DNA of 64,000 nt from Ancylobacter polymorphus (lineage in GTDB: Bacteria > Pseudomonadota > Alphaproteobacteria > Rhizobiales > Xanthobacteraceae), in the NCBI RefSeq assembly GCF_022836935.1, contig NZ_CP083242.1, forward strand, positions 1 to 64,000, written 5' to 3'. Of the stretch, positions 29,718 through 37,768 are shown in pieces. Every line of letters begins with the position of its first letter. Position 1 is the first letter of the stretch. The notes beneath the pieces were generated by a model that was not told where the DNA came from, searched no databases, and saw only the letters and a list, made by a program, of their open reading frames with translations. Both the position numbers and the translations under genes were made by a program.

Positions 29718-30139
29718 CCCCCTCCTCCGATCGTCGTCATCTTCTTCACCGCATGGAAGAGGCGCAGCGCCAGACGCAGCGCCAGCTCGACATGATCGAT
29801 CGGCAGATTACGCGGAGGATGACCGCGCTGATCCCGTCGCTCGGGCGCAAGCAGGGCGGCTATCGTCGTGGCAAGCCGCCGGATCCGGGTACCTTTCTCG
29901 AGCGCTATCGAGCGAGCCTGGCGGCGCTCACCGCGGAGCGCCAACCGGAAATCGATGCCTTGGCCCGGAAGCTCGCGAGGCGGGACCATGCAATCGAGGC
30001 GTTGCGGCAGCGCCTCGGTATCGATCGTGACGGTCGACCCGCTGTCCGCCACGAACACGCCGGCACGACGATGGACCATCATGACGCCGGCCCGGCATCG
30101 GCGTTGTGGCCGGAAGCCGGCGCTTCGATTTCACGATGA
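29714..30139 (+). CDS. Hypothetical coiled-coil protein
   Basis: A 141-residue, very charged, mostly helical protein (RMEEAQRQTQRQLDMIDRQI, LARKLARRDHAIEALRQRLG). It is coupled to the DUF7007 gene by ATGA. The last 30 residues look like an unstructured tail. Function not recognised. Confidence 0.6.
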   Translation: MTPSSDRRHLLHRMEEAQRQTQRQLDMIDRQITRRMTALIPSLGRKQGGYRRGKPPDPGTFLERYRASLAALTAERQPEIDALARKLARRDHAIEALRQRLGIDRDGRPAVRHEHAGTTMDHHDAGPASALWPEAGASISR

Positions 30140-30905
30140 TCGGCATCCGACAGCGTGCTGGTCGAGAGGGAGCCCGCGCCGCCGGCACGGCGCGCGCCGG
30201 CCATCGTCAGCGGCGCGTGAGGCAGCGCGGGCTTTCGCTCCCTCACGCTATCCGGTCGACGCCGGGGCAACGTTGGAATCACCGTGGCCTGCGACGGCGT
30301 CGGGTACTCAGCCGAGAATGTCCATCGCCGGCGGCTCCGACACTCCCGGCGATCTCGCCGATGATTGAATCCATTCGCCTCGTGAGAACCTCCGCTCGGG
30401 CCGTCGGCGAGACGACAGGCGCTGGTGTCGCACGCGCGCTCGCAGGCGCAGGCGGGAGAGATAACCGGCCGTCTGCGATGAAGTGCCAAGACGTTGCGAA
30501 ACCGGCCGGACGGTCCGGCGGGTGTCATGCGTCGCGGCCGGCGGCCTGGTGATGGGGTGCGGCGGGGGGACATGAGGTCCTTGCCTGTCGGTTTCGCTTG
30601 TTGTTGGCCGTTCCGGCCCGCCGGCCTCCCCTCGGGTTTTGTTGCGCTCTTAAACCGGCGGCCGGTCGCTTCAAGGCCGCGTGCCGCGCCGCGTTGCGGC
30701 CGGAGCTGCCGATCTCGACACAGCGGGCCCGCGCGCCGCGCGAGGGCTGGAAGCCCTGGTTGCGCGCAAACCCACTGCGCTCGATCCGGCCGCCCCGGAC
30801 CCTGAAGCGCCCGTCATTCCGCCGGTTTCGGTCGATCGCACCCGAAGGGAGGACCGGCAGGAGCCGATCCGGGCCTTCAGGCGAACCGAAAGAAAGGAAG
30901 TTCTC
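30140..30905. other. 766-bp GC-rich stretch without a convincing gene
   Basis: Several open frames cross it on both strands but none has a ribosome-binding site or a sensible composition. Small hairpins occur (for example GGGCT-GGA-AGCCC at about 30743). The last 220 bases read in frame into the next gene without a stop, but its ATG with AAGGAAG is a better start. Confidence 0.5.
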
Positions 30906-31493
30906 ATGACCAAAGCCGCTCGCACCCAACGTCAGCCCGCGAAGGTCGTCCAGCTCCGCAAGAGCACCACGCTCGAAATGGTCAGGCTTGCCTGCCCCGA
31001 CGCCGCCCAGGCGACGCTCATCTCCGAGAGCTTCGGTCTTCCCGTTCTCGACAGCGACGGGATCCGCGAACTCCATCAGCGCATGATCGTCGAGACGGCC
31101 GACAGCCTGAGCGAAGGCCTCGGCGAGAGAGCGATGCAAATTCATCTGCAGCGGATCGTCGGCGCCTATGTCGGCTCCGCGCACGGCGCCGGCCAGTTCT
31201 ACAGCCGCGCGGTGACCGAAGCCCGCGACGCGACGGCCAAGGCGTCCAACGACCTGCGCGACGAGGACCTCGACGGTCCCGTCGGTTTCGACAGCACCGC
31301 GCAGCGCAAGCGCGAGTTCGCCGCGGACATGGCCTTGCAGTCGCACGCCCTGCGCATGGCGGCCGAGGGCGCCGTCGCTGCCTATGAGCACGTCGTCGGC
31401 GAGCGCTGGAAGCCGTTCGAGCGGCCGGTCGAAAATCCCGGCCACACGCTCGATCGCAAGGCGGCCGAAACCCAGTTGGCCGCCTTCGGCTGA
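30906..31493 (+). CDS. Conserved ICE protein of unknown function
   Basis: A 195-residue helical soluble protein (AMQIHLQRIVGAYVGSAHGA, QSHALRMAAEGAVAAYEHVV). AAAGGAAG lies before the ATG. It is flanked by a long leader and by two hairpins after the stop, so it is probably a single-gene transcript. No family recognised. Confidence 0.65.
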   Translation: MTKAARTQRQPAKVVQLRKSTTLEMVRLACPDAAQATLISESFGLPVLDSDGIRELHQRMIVETADSLSEGLGERAMQIHLQRIVGAYVGSAHGAGQFYSRAVTEARDATAKASNDLRDEDLDGPVGFDSTAQRKREFAADMALQSHALRMAAEGAVAAYEHVVGERWKPFERPVENPGHTLDRKAAETQLAAFG

Positions 31494-31500
31494 TCGCACC

Positions 31501-31573
31501 GGGCGAGGCTTCGGCCTCGCCCGTCTTCGATACCACGACGCTGGGCTGGCCCCGATGGGGCCGGCCCCTTTTT
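31501..31573 (+). terminator. Tandem hairpins, second with T-run
   Basis: GGGCGAGGC and its complement form a stem directly after the stop. A second stem GGCCCC-GAT-GGGGCC at 31548-31562 is followed by GGCCCCTTTTTC. The pair is a convincing terminator. Confidence 0.8.
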
Positions 31574-31728
31574 CGTGTCGCTGTCGCGGCCGCGGCGCAC
31601 GACGACTGCGACAATCGCCATGCGTCCGCTCCTCAAGAAGATGGAATGGAGAAAGTGAGCCGGTGCGCATCGCGACACCCGTCCGGCTTTTGGTCCTGCC
31701 AGGGCCGGGGCACGGCGCAGCGGCTTCG

Positions 31729-31820
31729 CCGCCCTCCACTTCGTTGCGGCCCAAGGGTGCGCCGCTCCCCTGAATTCCCTGGCGATGGACCGCCGTGACG
31801 GGGTCGCGATGGGCGCGACC
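31729..31820 (+). promoter_or_regulatory. Conserved leader motif, copy 1 (before ardC)
   Basis: A block of about 90 bases similar to those before both DUF736 genes (36113 and 42289). Shared marks are CCGCCCTnCAC, TTGCGGCCC, GGGTGCG and a 7-base stem GGTCGCG-ATGGG-CGCGACC (31802-31820) directly before the ribosome-binding site. Likely a shared 5' regulatory element. Confidence 0.6.
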
Positions 31821-31841
31821 TCCAAACGGAGGTTCATGAAA

Positions 31842-32768
31842 ATGACTGAGAAGAAGGACGGTTCGCGCGCCGACGTCTATGCGCGCATCACCGATCGCAT
31901 CGTCGCGGATCTTGAAAAGGGTGTCCGGCCCTGGATCCAGCCGTGGAGCGCAGGACACGCGGGACGGCGCATCACAAGGCCGCTGCGCCACAACGGCGAA
32001 CCGTACAGCGGCATGAACGTGCTCCTGCTCTGGTCGGAGGCGCTCGCGCGCGGTTTCACCTCGCCGACCTGGATGACGTTCAAGCAGGCGATCGAGCTCG
32101 ACGCCCATGTCCGCAAGGGCGAGTCAGGCGCGACCGTCATCTATGCGAGCCGGTTCACCCGGACGGAGAACGACGGCAATGGCGGTGAGGTCGAACGCGA
32201 CATCCCGTTCCTGAAGACCTATTCGGTCTTCAATGTCGAGCAGATCGCCGGACTGCCCAACCACTTCTACCGGCAGCCGGCGCCGGCGAGCGATCCGATC
32301 CAGCGGATCGATCATGCCGATCGCTTCTTCGCCAATACTGGCTCGGTGATCCGGCATGGCGGCGCGCGGGCCTTCTACGCGCCGTCGACCGATCACATCC
32401 AGATGCCGCCGTTCGAGACGTTTCGGGACGCTGCATCGTACGTGGCGGTGCTGAGCCACGAGCATGTCCACTGGACGGCGGATTCGCGCCGCGTCGGGCG
32501 CGACCTCAGCCGTTATGCGAAGGATCGCAGCGAACGCGCGCGCGAGGAGCTCGTCGCCGAAATCGGATCTGCGCTGATCTGCGCCGACCTCGGCATCGTG
32601 CCCGAGCTCGAACCGCGGCCCGACCACGCAAGCTACGTGGAATCGTGGCTGCAGGTCCTGCAGGGCGACAAGCGCGCGGTCTTCCAGGCCGCCGCGCACG
32701 CGCAGCGCGCCGCCGCGTTCCTGCATGGTCTCCAACCGACGGAAGCCGCAGCGCGGGAGGCAGCGTGA
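31842..32768 (+). CDS. ArdC-like antirestriction protein with zincin motif
   Basis: A 308-residue protein with the ArdC N-terminal ssDNA-binding-type region (VYARITDRIVADLEKGVRPW, HNGEPYSGMNVLLLW, WMTFKQAIELDAHVRKGE) and a metallopeptidase motif SHEHVHWT near residue 210. ArdC proteins shield incoming plasmid DNA from restriction. The ATG nine bases after GGAGG is chosen; another ATG two codons earlier is only three bases from it. Its stop overlaps the next start (TGATG). Confidence 0.88.
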   Translation: MTEKKDGSRADVYARITDRIVADLEKGVRPWIQPWSAGHAGRRITRPLRHNGEPYSGMNVLLLWSEALARGFTSPTWMTFKQAIELDAHVRKGESGATVIYASRFTRTENDGNGGEVERDIPFLKTYSVFNVEQIAGLPNHFYRQPAPASDPIQRIDHADRFFANTGSVIRHGGARAFYAPSTDHIQMPPFETFRDAASYVAVLSHEHVHWTADSRRVGRDLSRYAKDRSERAREELVAEIGSALICADLGIVPELEPRPDHASYVESWLQVLQGDKRAVFQAAAHAQRAAAFLHGLQPTEAAAREAA

Positions 32769-33706
32769 TGCTTCACGTTCCGCCTGTTTCTGGGGAGGGG
32801 CTTTCGCCCTACCCGATCCGCTTGCGCGTGCTCTCGCTCGGCGCCGGCGTCCAATCGACGACAATGGCGCTGCTCGCAGCCCATGGCGAAATCGGCCCCA
32901 TGCCGGATTGCGCGATTTTTGCCGATACCGGCTGGGAGCCTGCCGCCGTCTACGAGCACCTCGATTGGCTCATGTCAGGAAATGTCCTGCCCTTTCCCGT
33001 GCACGTCGTGTCGGCCGGCAATATCCGCGACCATCTTCTTGCCGCCGGCGAGGGCCGTCGATGGGCATCGATTCCGGCGTTCACCCGCACGGTGCGGCCG
33101 GCCGGCACGCGCATTCCCATCCTCGACGACGACGAGGGCGAGCTGATCGAGATCGGCGAACGCCGCAGTGCGGCCGACATTATCTCGATCGGCATGATCC
33201 GCCGGCAATGCACGACGGAGTTCAAGATCGTTCCGATCCGGCGCAAGGTCCGCGAGCTCGCCGGCCTTGCCCGTAAGCGCTCGCCCTCCTTCCCTGTCGT
33301 CGAGCAATGGATCGGCATCAGCACGGACGAAGTCATCCGGGCCAAGCCGAGCTTCGAAGCCTGGCAGATCAAGCGCTTTCCCCTGATTGAGCGACGCATG
33401 TGCCGACAGGATTGCATGGCGTGGCTGCGCCGCCATGGCTATCCGATCCCGCCGAAGAGCGCGTGCATCGGCTGTCCATTCCACGACAATGCGCGCTGGC
33501 GCGACATGCGTGATCACGATGCTGAGGCATGGGCCGATGCCGTTGAGGTGGATCGCGCCCTGCGTTCCGGTCTTCGCGGCATCCGTGGCGATGTGTTCCT
33601 GCATCGCTCGTGTGTGCCACTCGACCTTACCGATCTGTCGACCGCCGCCGATCATGGCCAGCTCGACCTTTTCGGCAATGAGTGCGAGGGAATGTGCGGC
33701 GTCTGA
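32768..33706 (+). CDS. PAPS-reductase-like adenine nucleotide alpha-hydrolase family protein
   Basis: A 312-residue protein with the PP-loop-like LRVLSLGAGVQSTTMALLAA near residue 20, followed by DCAIFADTGWEPAAVYEHL and a Cys-rich part (CRQDCMAW, SACIGCPFH). The family uses ATP to activate a substrate; the Cys cluster might hold a metal or an iron-sulfur cluster. It is translationally coupled to ardC by TGATG. Similar genes ride on phages and ICEs, sometimes in DNA-modification roles; the substrate here is unknown. Confidence 0.75.
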   Translation: MLHVPPVSGEGLSPYPIRLRVLSLGAGVQSTTMALLAAHGEIGPMPDCAIFADTGWEPAAVYEHLDWLMSGNVLPFPVHVVSAGNIRDHLLAAGEGRRWASIPAFTRTVRPAGTRIPILDDDEGELIEIGERRSAADIISIGMIRRQCTTEFKIVPIRRKVRELAGLARKRSPSFPVVEQWIGISTDEVIRAKPSFEAWQIKRFPLIERRMCRQDCMAWLRRHGYPIPPKSACIGCPFHDNARWRDMRDHDAEAWADAVEVDRALRSGLRGIRGDVFLHRSCVPLDLTDLSTAADHGQLDLFGNECEGMCGV

Positions 33707-33742
33707 TCGACGATCCTCACAGGCGCGAGATCGCCGACGCAG

Positions 33743-36007
33743 CTAGCGCCACATGCCGCGCATGCGTGCGCCGACGTCGACGCGCACTCCGCGAACGTCC
33801 CGCCGCGCCGTCTCGGCCGCCGCGGCGGGCCAGCCCTTGCACTCGAACTGCACCAGCAGCGCGGCCGGGATGAAGCGCGTGCGCGACGCATAGACATGGC
33901 GATCGCCCTGCGCATTCTGATTGTGCGTGAAGAAACGCTGCGGCGTGATGAGGTGCAGGCTGTCCTTGGCACGCGTCATCGCGACATAGAGGAGCCGTCG
34001 CTCCTCCTCTATTTCTTCCTTGCTGCCGACGCCGAGATCGATCGGGATGCAGCCATCCACCGTGTTCAGCACGAAGACATTCTTCCATTCCTGCCCCTTG
34101 GCCGAATGGATTGTCGACAAGATCAGATAGTCTTCGTCGAGATGCGGCACGCCGGGCTGATCGCTGGTCGCATCGGGCGGGTCGAGCGTCAGCTCGGTGA
34201 GGAAGCGCTCGCGCGAGGCGTAGCCCGACGCGATCTGCTCCAGCTGCAGGAGATCGGCGTTGCGGATCGCCGCGTCCTCATGAATTCGCTCCAGGTGCGG
34301 CTCATACCATAGCCGTGCAGCCTCGATCTCGGCCGGCCAACCCCCTGCGCCGGACCGGAGCTGTTGGAGCAGCGCTACGAAGCCGGTCCAGTCGTCGCCC
34401 GATCGCGCCGGTGCGGGGATCGAAGACAATGCGGCGATCGGCTCGGCTTCGCTGGCCATTCGGTCGAGCACCCGCTGGGCCGAGGTCGGCCCGACGCCCG
34501 GAAGAATCTGCATCAGGCGGAAGCCCGCGACGCGATCGAGCGGGTTCTGCACGAAGCGCAGCACCGCCAGCATGTCCTTGACGTGCGCGGCGTCGAGGAA
34601 CTTCAGTCCCCCGAATTTGACGAAGGGTATGTTGCGTCGCGTGAGTTCGACTTCGAGCGGGCCGCTGTGATGCGAGGCGCGAAACAGCACGGCCTGCTGC
34701 TTCAGCGCGACGCCCACCTCGCGAAATTCAAGGACATGATCGGCGACATAGCGCGCCTGTTCCGCTTCGTCGCGGACCGTGACGAGCCGCGGCCGGTCGG
34801 CCGACTGGCGCTCGGTCCATAGGTTCTTGGTGAAGCGCTCGCTGGCAAGCTCGATCACGCCATTGGCGGCCGAGAGAATGGGCTGCGTCGACCGGTAATT
34901 GCGGTCGAGCGTGATCACCTCGGCAGGTGGGCTGAACTGCTGGGGAAAATCCAGGATGTTGCGGATGGTCGCGGCACGGAACGAATAGATGGACTGCGCG
35001 TCGTCGCCGACTACGGTCAATCCCCGACCGCCCGGCTTCAGTGACAGCAGGATCGAAGCCTGCAGCCGGTTGGTGTCCTGATATTCGTCGACCATCACAT
35101 GGTCGAAGCGATCGCCAATGTCGTCGGCAAGCGCCGGCTCGCTCGCGAGCTGAACCCAGTAAAGCAGGAGATCGTCGTAATCGAGGACGTTCTGCGCCTG
35201 CTTCGCCTCGACATAGGCGGCGAAGAGTTCGCGCAGCTGCTTCTCCCAGCCCGAACACCACGGGAAGGCCAGTCGCAGGACATCGTCGAGCGGCAGCTCG
35301 GCGTTGACGGCGCGCGAGTAGATGGACAGGCAGGTGCCCTTGGCGGGAAAGCGGCTTTCCGTCTTCGAGAAACCGAGCTCGTGCCGCACGAGGTTCATCA
35401 GATCGGCCGAATCCTCGCGATCATGGATCGTAAAGGCGGGATCGAGACCAATCTGCTCGGCGTAATCGCGTAGGAGCCTTGCTCCGATGCCGTGGAAGGT
35501 GCCAGCCCAAGTCAGGGCATCGCTCATCACGCTTCCGTTGCCGTTCATGACACGATTGCAGATGCGCTCGACACGCCGGGTCATCTCGGCGGCCGCACGA
35601 CGCGAAAACGTCATCAGCAGGATGCGGCGAGGATCCGCGCCACCGACGATCAGGTGCGCGACGCGATGAGCCAGCGTGTTCGTCTTGCCCGAACCGGCGC
35701 CGGCAATGATCAGCAGCAGGTTTGCAGCCGTCGCCTTGCCGTCAACGACGCCGTGCTCGACCGCGCGGCGCTGTTCCGCGTTCAGGCTATCGAGATAGGC
35801 GACGGCAGCGGACAAGTTTCGAATCACCTCCTGTTTCGGTGTTTGCACGATCCCAGATTCCTGTTTTGTTCGCAATTGCAAGATGATGGGATCGCCCTGC
35901 GGCTGCGTCACGAACCGTGAATGCCGATGGTCGGGTTGCATGTCCCCGGTCGGTTCTGAGGGCACGCCCACGTCGTCCTCGATCAGGCATGTCTGACCGA
36001 AGGGCAT
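33743..36007 (-). CDS. UvrD/Rep-type superfamily-1 DNA helicase
   Basis: A 754-residue helicase with all SF1A motifs: Walker A IIAGAGSGKTN near residue 103, LLMTFSRRAAAEM, DEYQDTN, VVGDDAQSIYSFRAA, TLDRNYRST, STIHSAKGQEW and LLYVAMTRAKD. It unwinds DNA 3' to 5', probably for repair or transfer-related replication. The start is uncertain: the first ATG is given, but the conserved part begins about 60 residues later and other starts are possible. It is the only minus-strand gene in this part of the backbone. Confidence 0.88.
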   Translation of the reverse strand: MPFGQTCLIEDDVGVPSEPTGDMQPDHRHSRFVTQPQGDPIILQLRTKQESGIVQTPKQEVIRNLSAAVAYLDSLNAEQRRAVEHGVVDGKATAANLLLIIAGAGSGKTNTLAHRVAHLIVGGADPRRILLMTFSRRAAAEMTRRVERICNRVMNGNGSVMSDALTWAGTFHGIGARLLRDYAEQIGLDPAFTIHDREDSADLMNLVRHELGFSKTESRFPAKGTCLSIYSRAVNAELPLDDVLRLAFPWCSGWEKQLRELFAAYVEAKQAQNVLDYDDLLLYWVQLASEPALADDIGDRFDHVMVDEYQDTNRLQASILLSLKPGGRGLTVVGDDAQSIYSFRAATIRNILDFPQQFSPPAEVITLDRNYRSTQPILSAANGVIELASERFTKNLWTERQSADRPRLVTVRDEAEQARYVADHVLEFREVGVALKQQAVLFRASHHSGPLEVELTRRNIPFVKFGGLKFLDAAHVKDMLAVLRFVQNPLDRVAGFRLMQILPGVGPTSAQRVLDRMASEAEPIAALSSIPAPARSGDDWTGFVALLQQLRSGAGGWPAEIEAARLWYEPHLERIHEDAAIRNADLLQLEQIASGYASRERFLTELTLDPPDATSDQPGVPHLDEDYLILSTIHSAKGQEWKNVFVLNTVDGCIPIDLGVGSKEEIEEERRLLYVAMTRAKDSLHLITPQRFFTHNQNAQGDRHVYASRTRFIPAALLVQFECKGWPAAAAETARRDVRGVRVDVGARMRGMWR

Positions 36008-36112
36008 CGGCGCTGTGGCGCCGCCTCGATCGTCACACCCGCAACGGCCGGTCGCGACTTTCTTCCCCTCCCGGCTGCGCCGTCATTCCTCGCGAGCAAC
36101 AAAGTCGCGCCC

Positions 36113-36202
36113 CGGCCGCCCTTCACGCTGTTGCGGCCCCGTGGGTGCGGGCCGATCGCCTCCGGTCTGTCGACCGCCATCGAGGTCGCGATAGGCGCGG
36201 CC
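36113..36202 (+). promoter_or_regulatory. Conserved leader motif, copy 2 (before split DUF736 gene)
   Basis: Similar to the blocks at 31729 and 42289: CCGCCCTTCAC, GTTGCGGCCCC, GGGTGCGGGCCG and the stem GGTCGCG-ATAGG-CGCGGCC (36184-36202) with one G-U pair, just before the ribosome-binding site of the DUF736 gene. Confidence 0.6.
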
Positions 36203-36225
36203 CGGAACCTGAAAGGGACACGACA

Positions 36226-36266
36226 ATGGCGACCATCGGCACCTTCACCTCGAACGGCAACGGCTT
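36226..36266 (+). pseudogene. DUF736 gene, 5' fragment cut by Tn554-like element
   Basis: The first 13 codons (MATIGTFTSNGNG) of a DUF736 gene end at AACGGCTT. The frame then enters the element and stops after nine foreign codons. The remainder resumes at 42836 after an identical AACGGCTT. Confidence 0.9.
36259..36266 (+). repeat. 8-bp direct repeat at left junction of Tn554-like element
   Basis: AACGGCTT, repeated at 42836-42843. Joining across one copy restores the DUF736 frame (NGNGFTGS), so this is the crossover core of the insertion. Confidence 0.85.
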
Positions 36267-36607
36267 AGGTTGCGTGCACGGAAGTGTCCTTTAGCGCGCT
36301 GTCTTGTGATCCTGGCACGCAGACGTCCGGGTCAAGTGTTCCCGCAGCGTAGCGAGGACAGCACTTGACGCGGCGGCGACGCCACAAGCTTTTCCATGGG
36401 GTGCAGGACAAGTCCTGCACCCCTGCCACGTGGCGAACGGGAGAGCACGAGGGGAACCCCTCGCATCTATGAGAAGACTCGCGCCGTAGGCGCTCCGCTT
36501 ATCTTTTCTTCAGGTGCTGTCATTTGTCAGTTTCATCGACGGTGTAACCACTTGGACGATGTCGATGTCCTTTTGCGCCTCCGGGTGCCTTGCCTCCGGA
36601 GAGCAGG

Positions 36608-37768
36608 ATGGTTTCGATCGTGCGGGCGGTCGCCGGTGTTGACGGGATTCCGAACGGATTTCCCATTTTGCTCGACGCACGGATGTCGATCGTCGAGCCG
36701 GCCTTCAGCTATCTGCTCGAGCTTTCCACAATCCCCGGCCGCTCTCATGCGACGGAGACGCTGCGGACCTACAGCGAGCATCTTCATGACTGGTTCGACA
36801 CGCTGGAACAGAGCGAACTGGATTGGCGTCTCGCCAATGAGGGGACGATCGCAGCTTACCGCAACAGGATGCTGTCGGCGCCAAGCCCGCATACGGGCCG
36901 TCCCTATGCCCGTTCGACGGTCAACGACCGCGTCCGGACGGTCTGCCGCTTCTATTCATGGGCGCATCGGCGCAGGCTGATCGACGCGCTGCCGTTCGAC
37001 TATATCGACGTGTCGCTGCGATCGGCGCGCCGACAGGGCATGCTGGCGCATCTGGATCATCGTCCGCCTGTTGTGATGGCGAACGTCCTGACGATCTCGG
37101 AAGCCGAACGGCTGCCGCGTCCGCTTCGCGTCGATCAACTCCAATGCCTGTTCCAGCATCTCGATCCGCCCTATGGCCTGATCGCCGAGTGGGCATTGGC
37201 GACCGGCATGCGCCGCAAGGAGCTTTGCGGCTTGCAGCTTCATCAGGTGCCGGAGGTCGCCCATCTCGATGTCGATCAGGCTCCGCTCGTGAGCATTCCG
37301 CTGACCATCACCAAGGGCGACCGGCCGCGATCGGTCTATCCGCCCTTGCGATTGATCGATCGCACCCACTGGTATGTCGGAGAGGAACGCGCTGCTCTCG
37401 TGAAGCGCCTGCGCAGGGCTCAACCCGGTTATCGGGTGCCGGCGGCACTTTTCCTCAACAGCAAGGGCAAGCCTGTTTCCCGAGCGAGACTCTCTGCGGC
37501 GTTCGGCACGGCGTTCCGCGCGGCAGGGCTTATCGGGTCGGGGCATTGGCTGCGCCACACCTTCGCGATGACGATGCTCGTGCGCCTGCAGAAGCAGGCG
37601 ACGACGGCGCCCGACCTCAACCCGTTGAAGATCGTGCAGGTCCTGTTGGGTCACGTGTCGATCCAGTCGACGGCCATCTATCTACGCTGTGTCGAGCTTC
37701 ACGCCGACACGCTCGCCGAGAGCCTTGCCTATCTCTATGGCGAGCTGGTGCCCCATGACCGGGCGTAG
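36608..37768 (+). CDS. Tyrosine recombinase 1 (TnpA-like)
   Basis: A 386-residue integrase: N-terminal SAM-like domain (ATETLRTYSEHLHDWF), then a catalytic domain with Arg in TGMRRKEL, the HxxR box HWLRHTFAM, LGHVSIQS and the nucleophile Tyr in TAIYLR. The ATG after GGAGAGCAGG is used rather than one six codons upstream. It overlaps the start of recombinase 2. Confidence 0.88.
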   Translation: MVSIVRAVAGVDGIPNGFPILLDARMSIVEPAFSYLLELSTIPGRSHATETLRTYSEHLHDWFDTLEQSELDWRLANEGTIAAYRNRMLSAPSPHTGRPYARSTVNDRVRTVCRFYSWAHRRRLIDALPFDYIDVSLRSARRQGMLAHLDHRPPVVMANVLTISEAERLPRPLRVDQLQCLFQHLDPPYGLIAEWALATGMRRKELCGLQLHQVPEVAHLDVDQAPLVSIPLTITKGDRPRSVYPPLRLIDRTHWYVGEERAALVKRLRRAQPGYRVPAALFLNSKGKPVSRARLSAAFGTAFRAAGLIGSGHWLRHTFAMTMLVRLQKQATTAPDLNPLKIVQVLLGHVSIQSTAIYLRCVELHADTLAESLAYLYGELVPHDRA

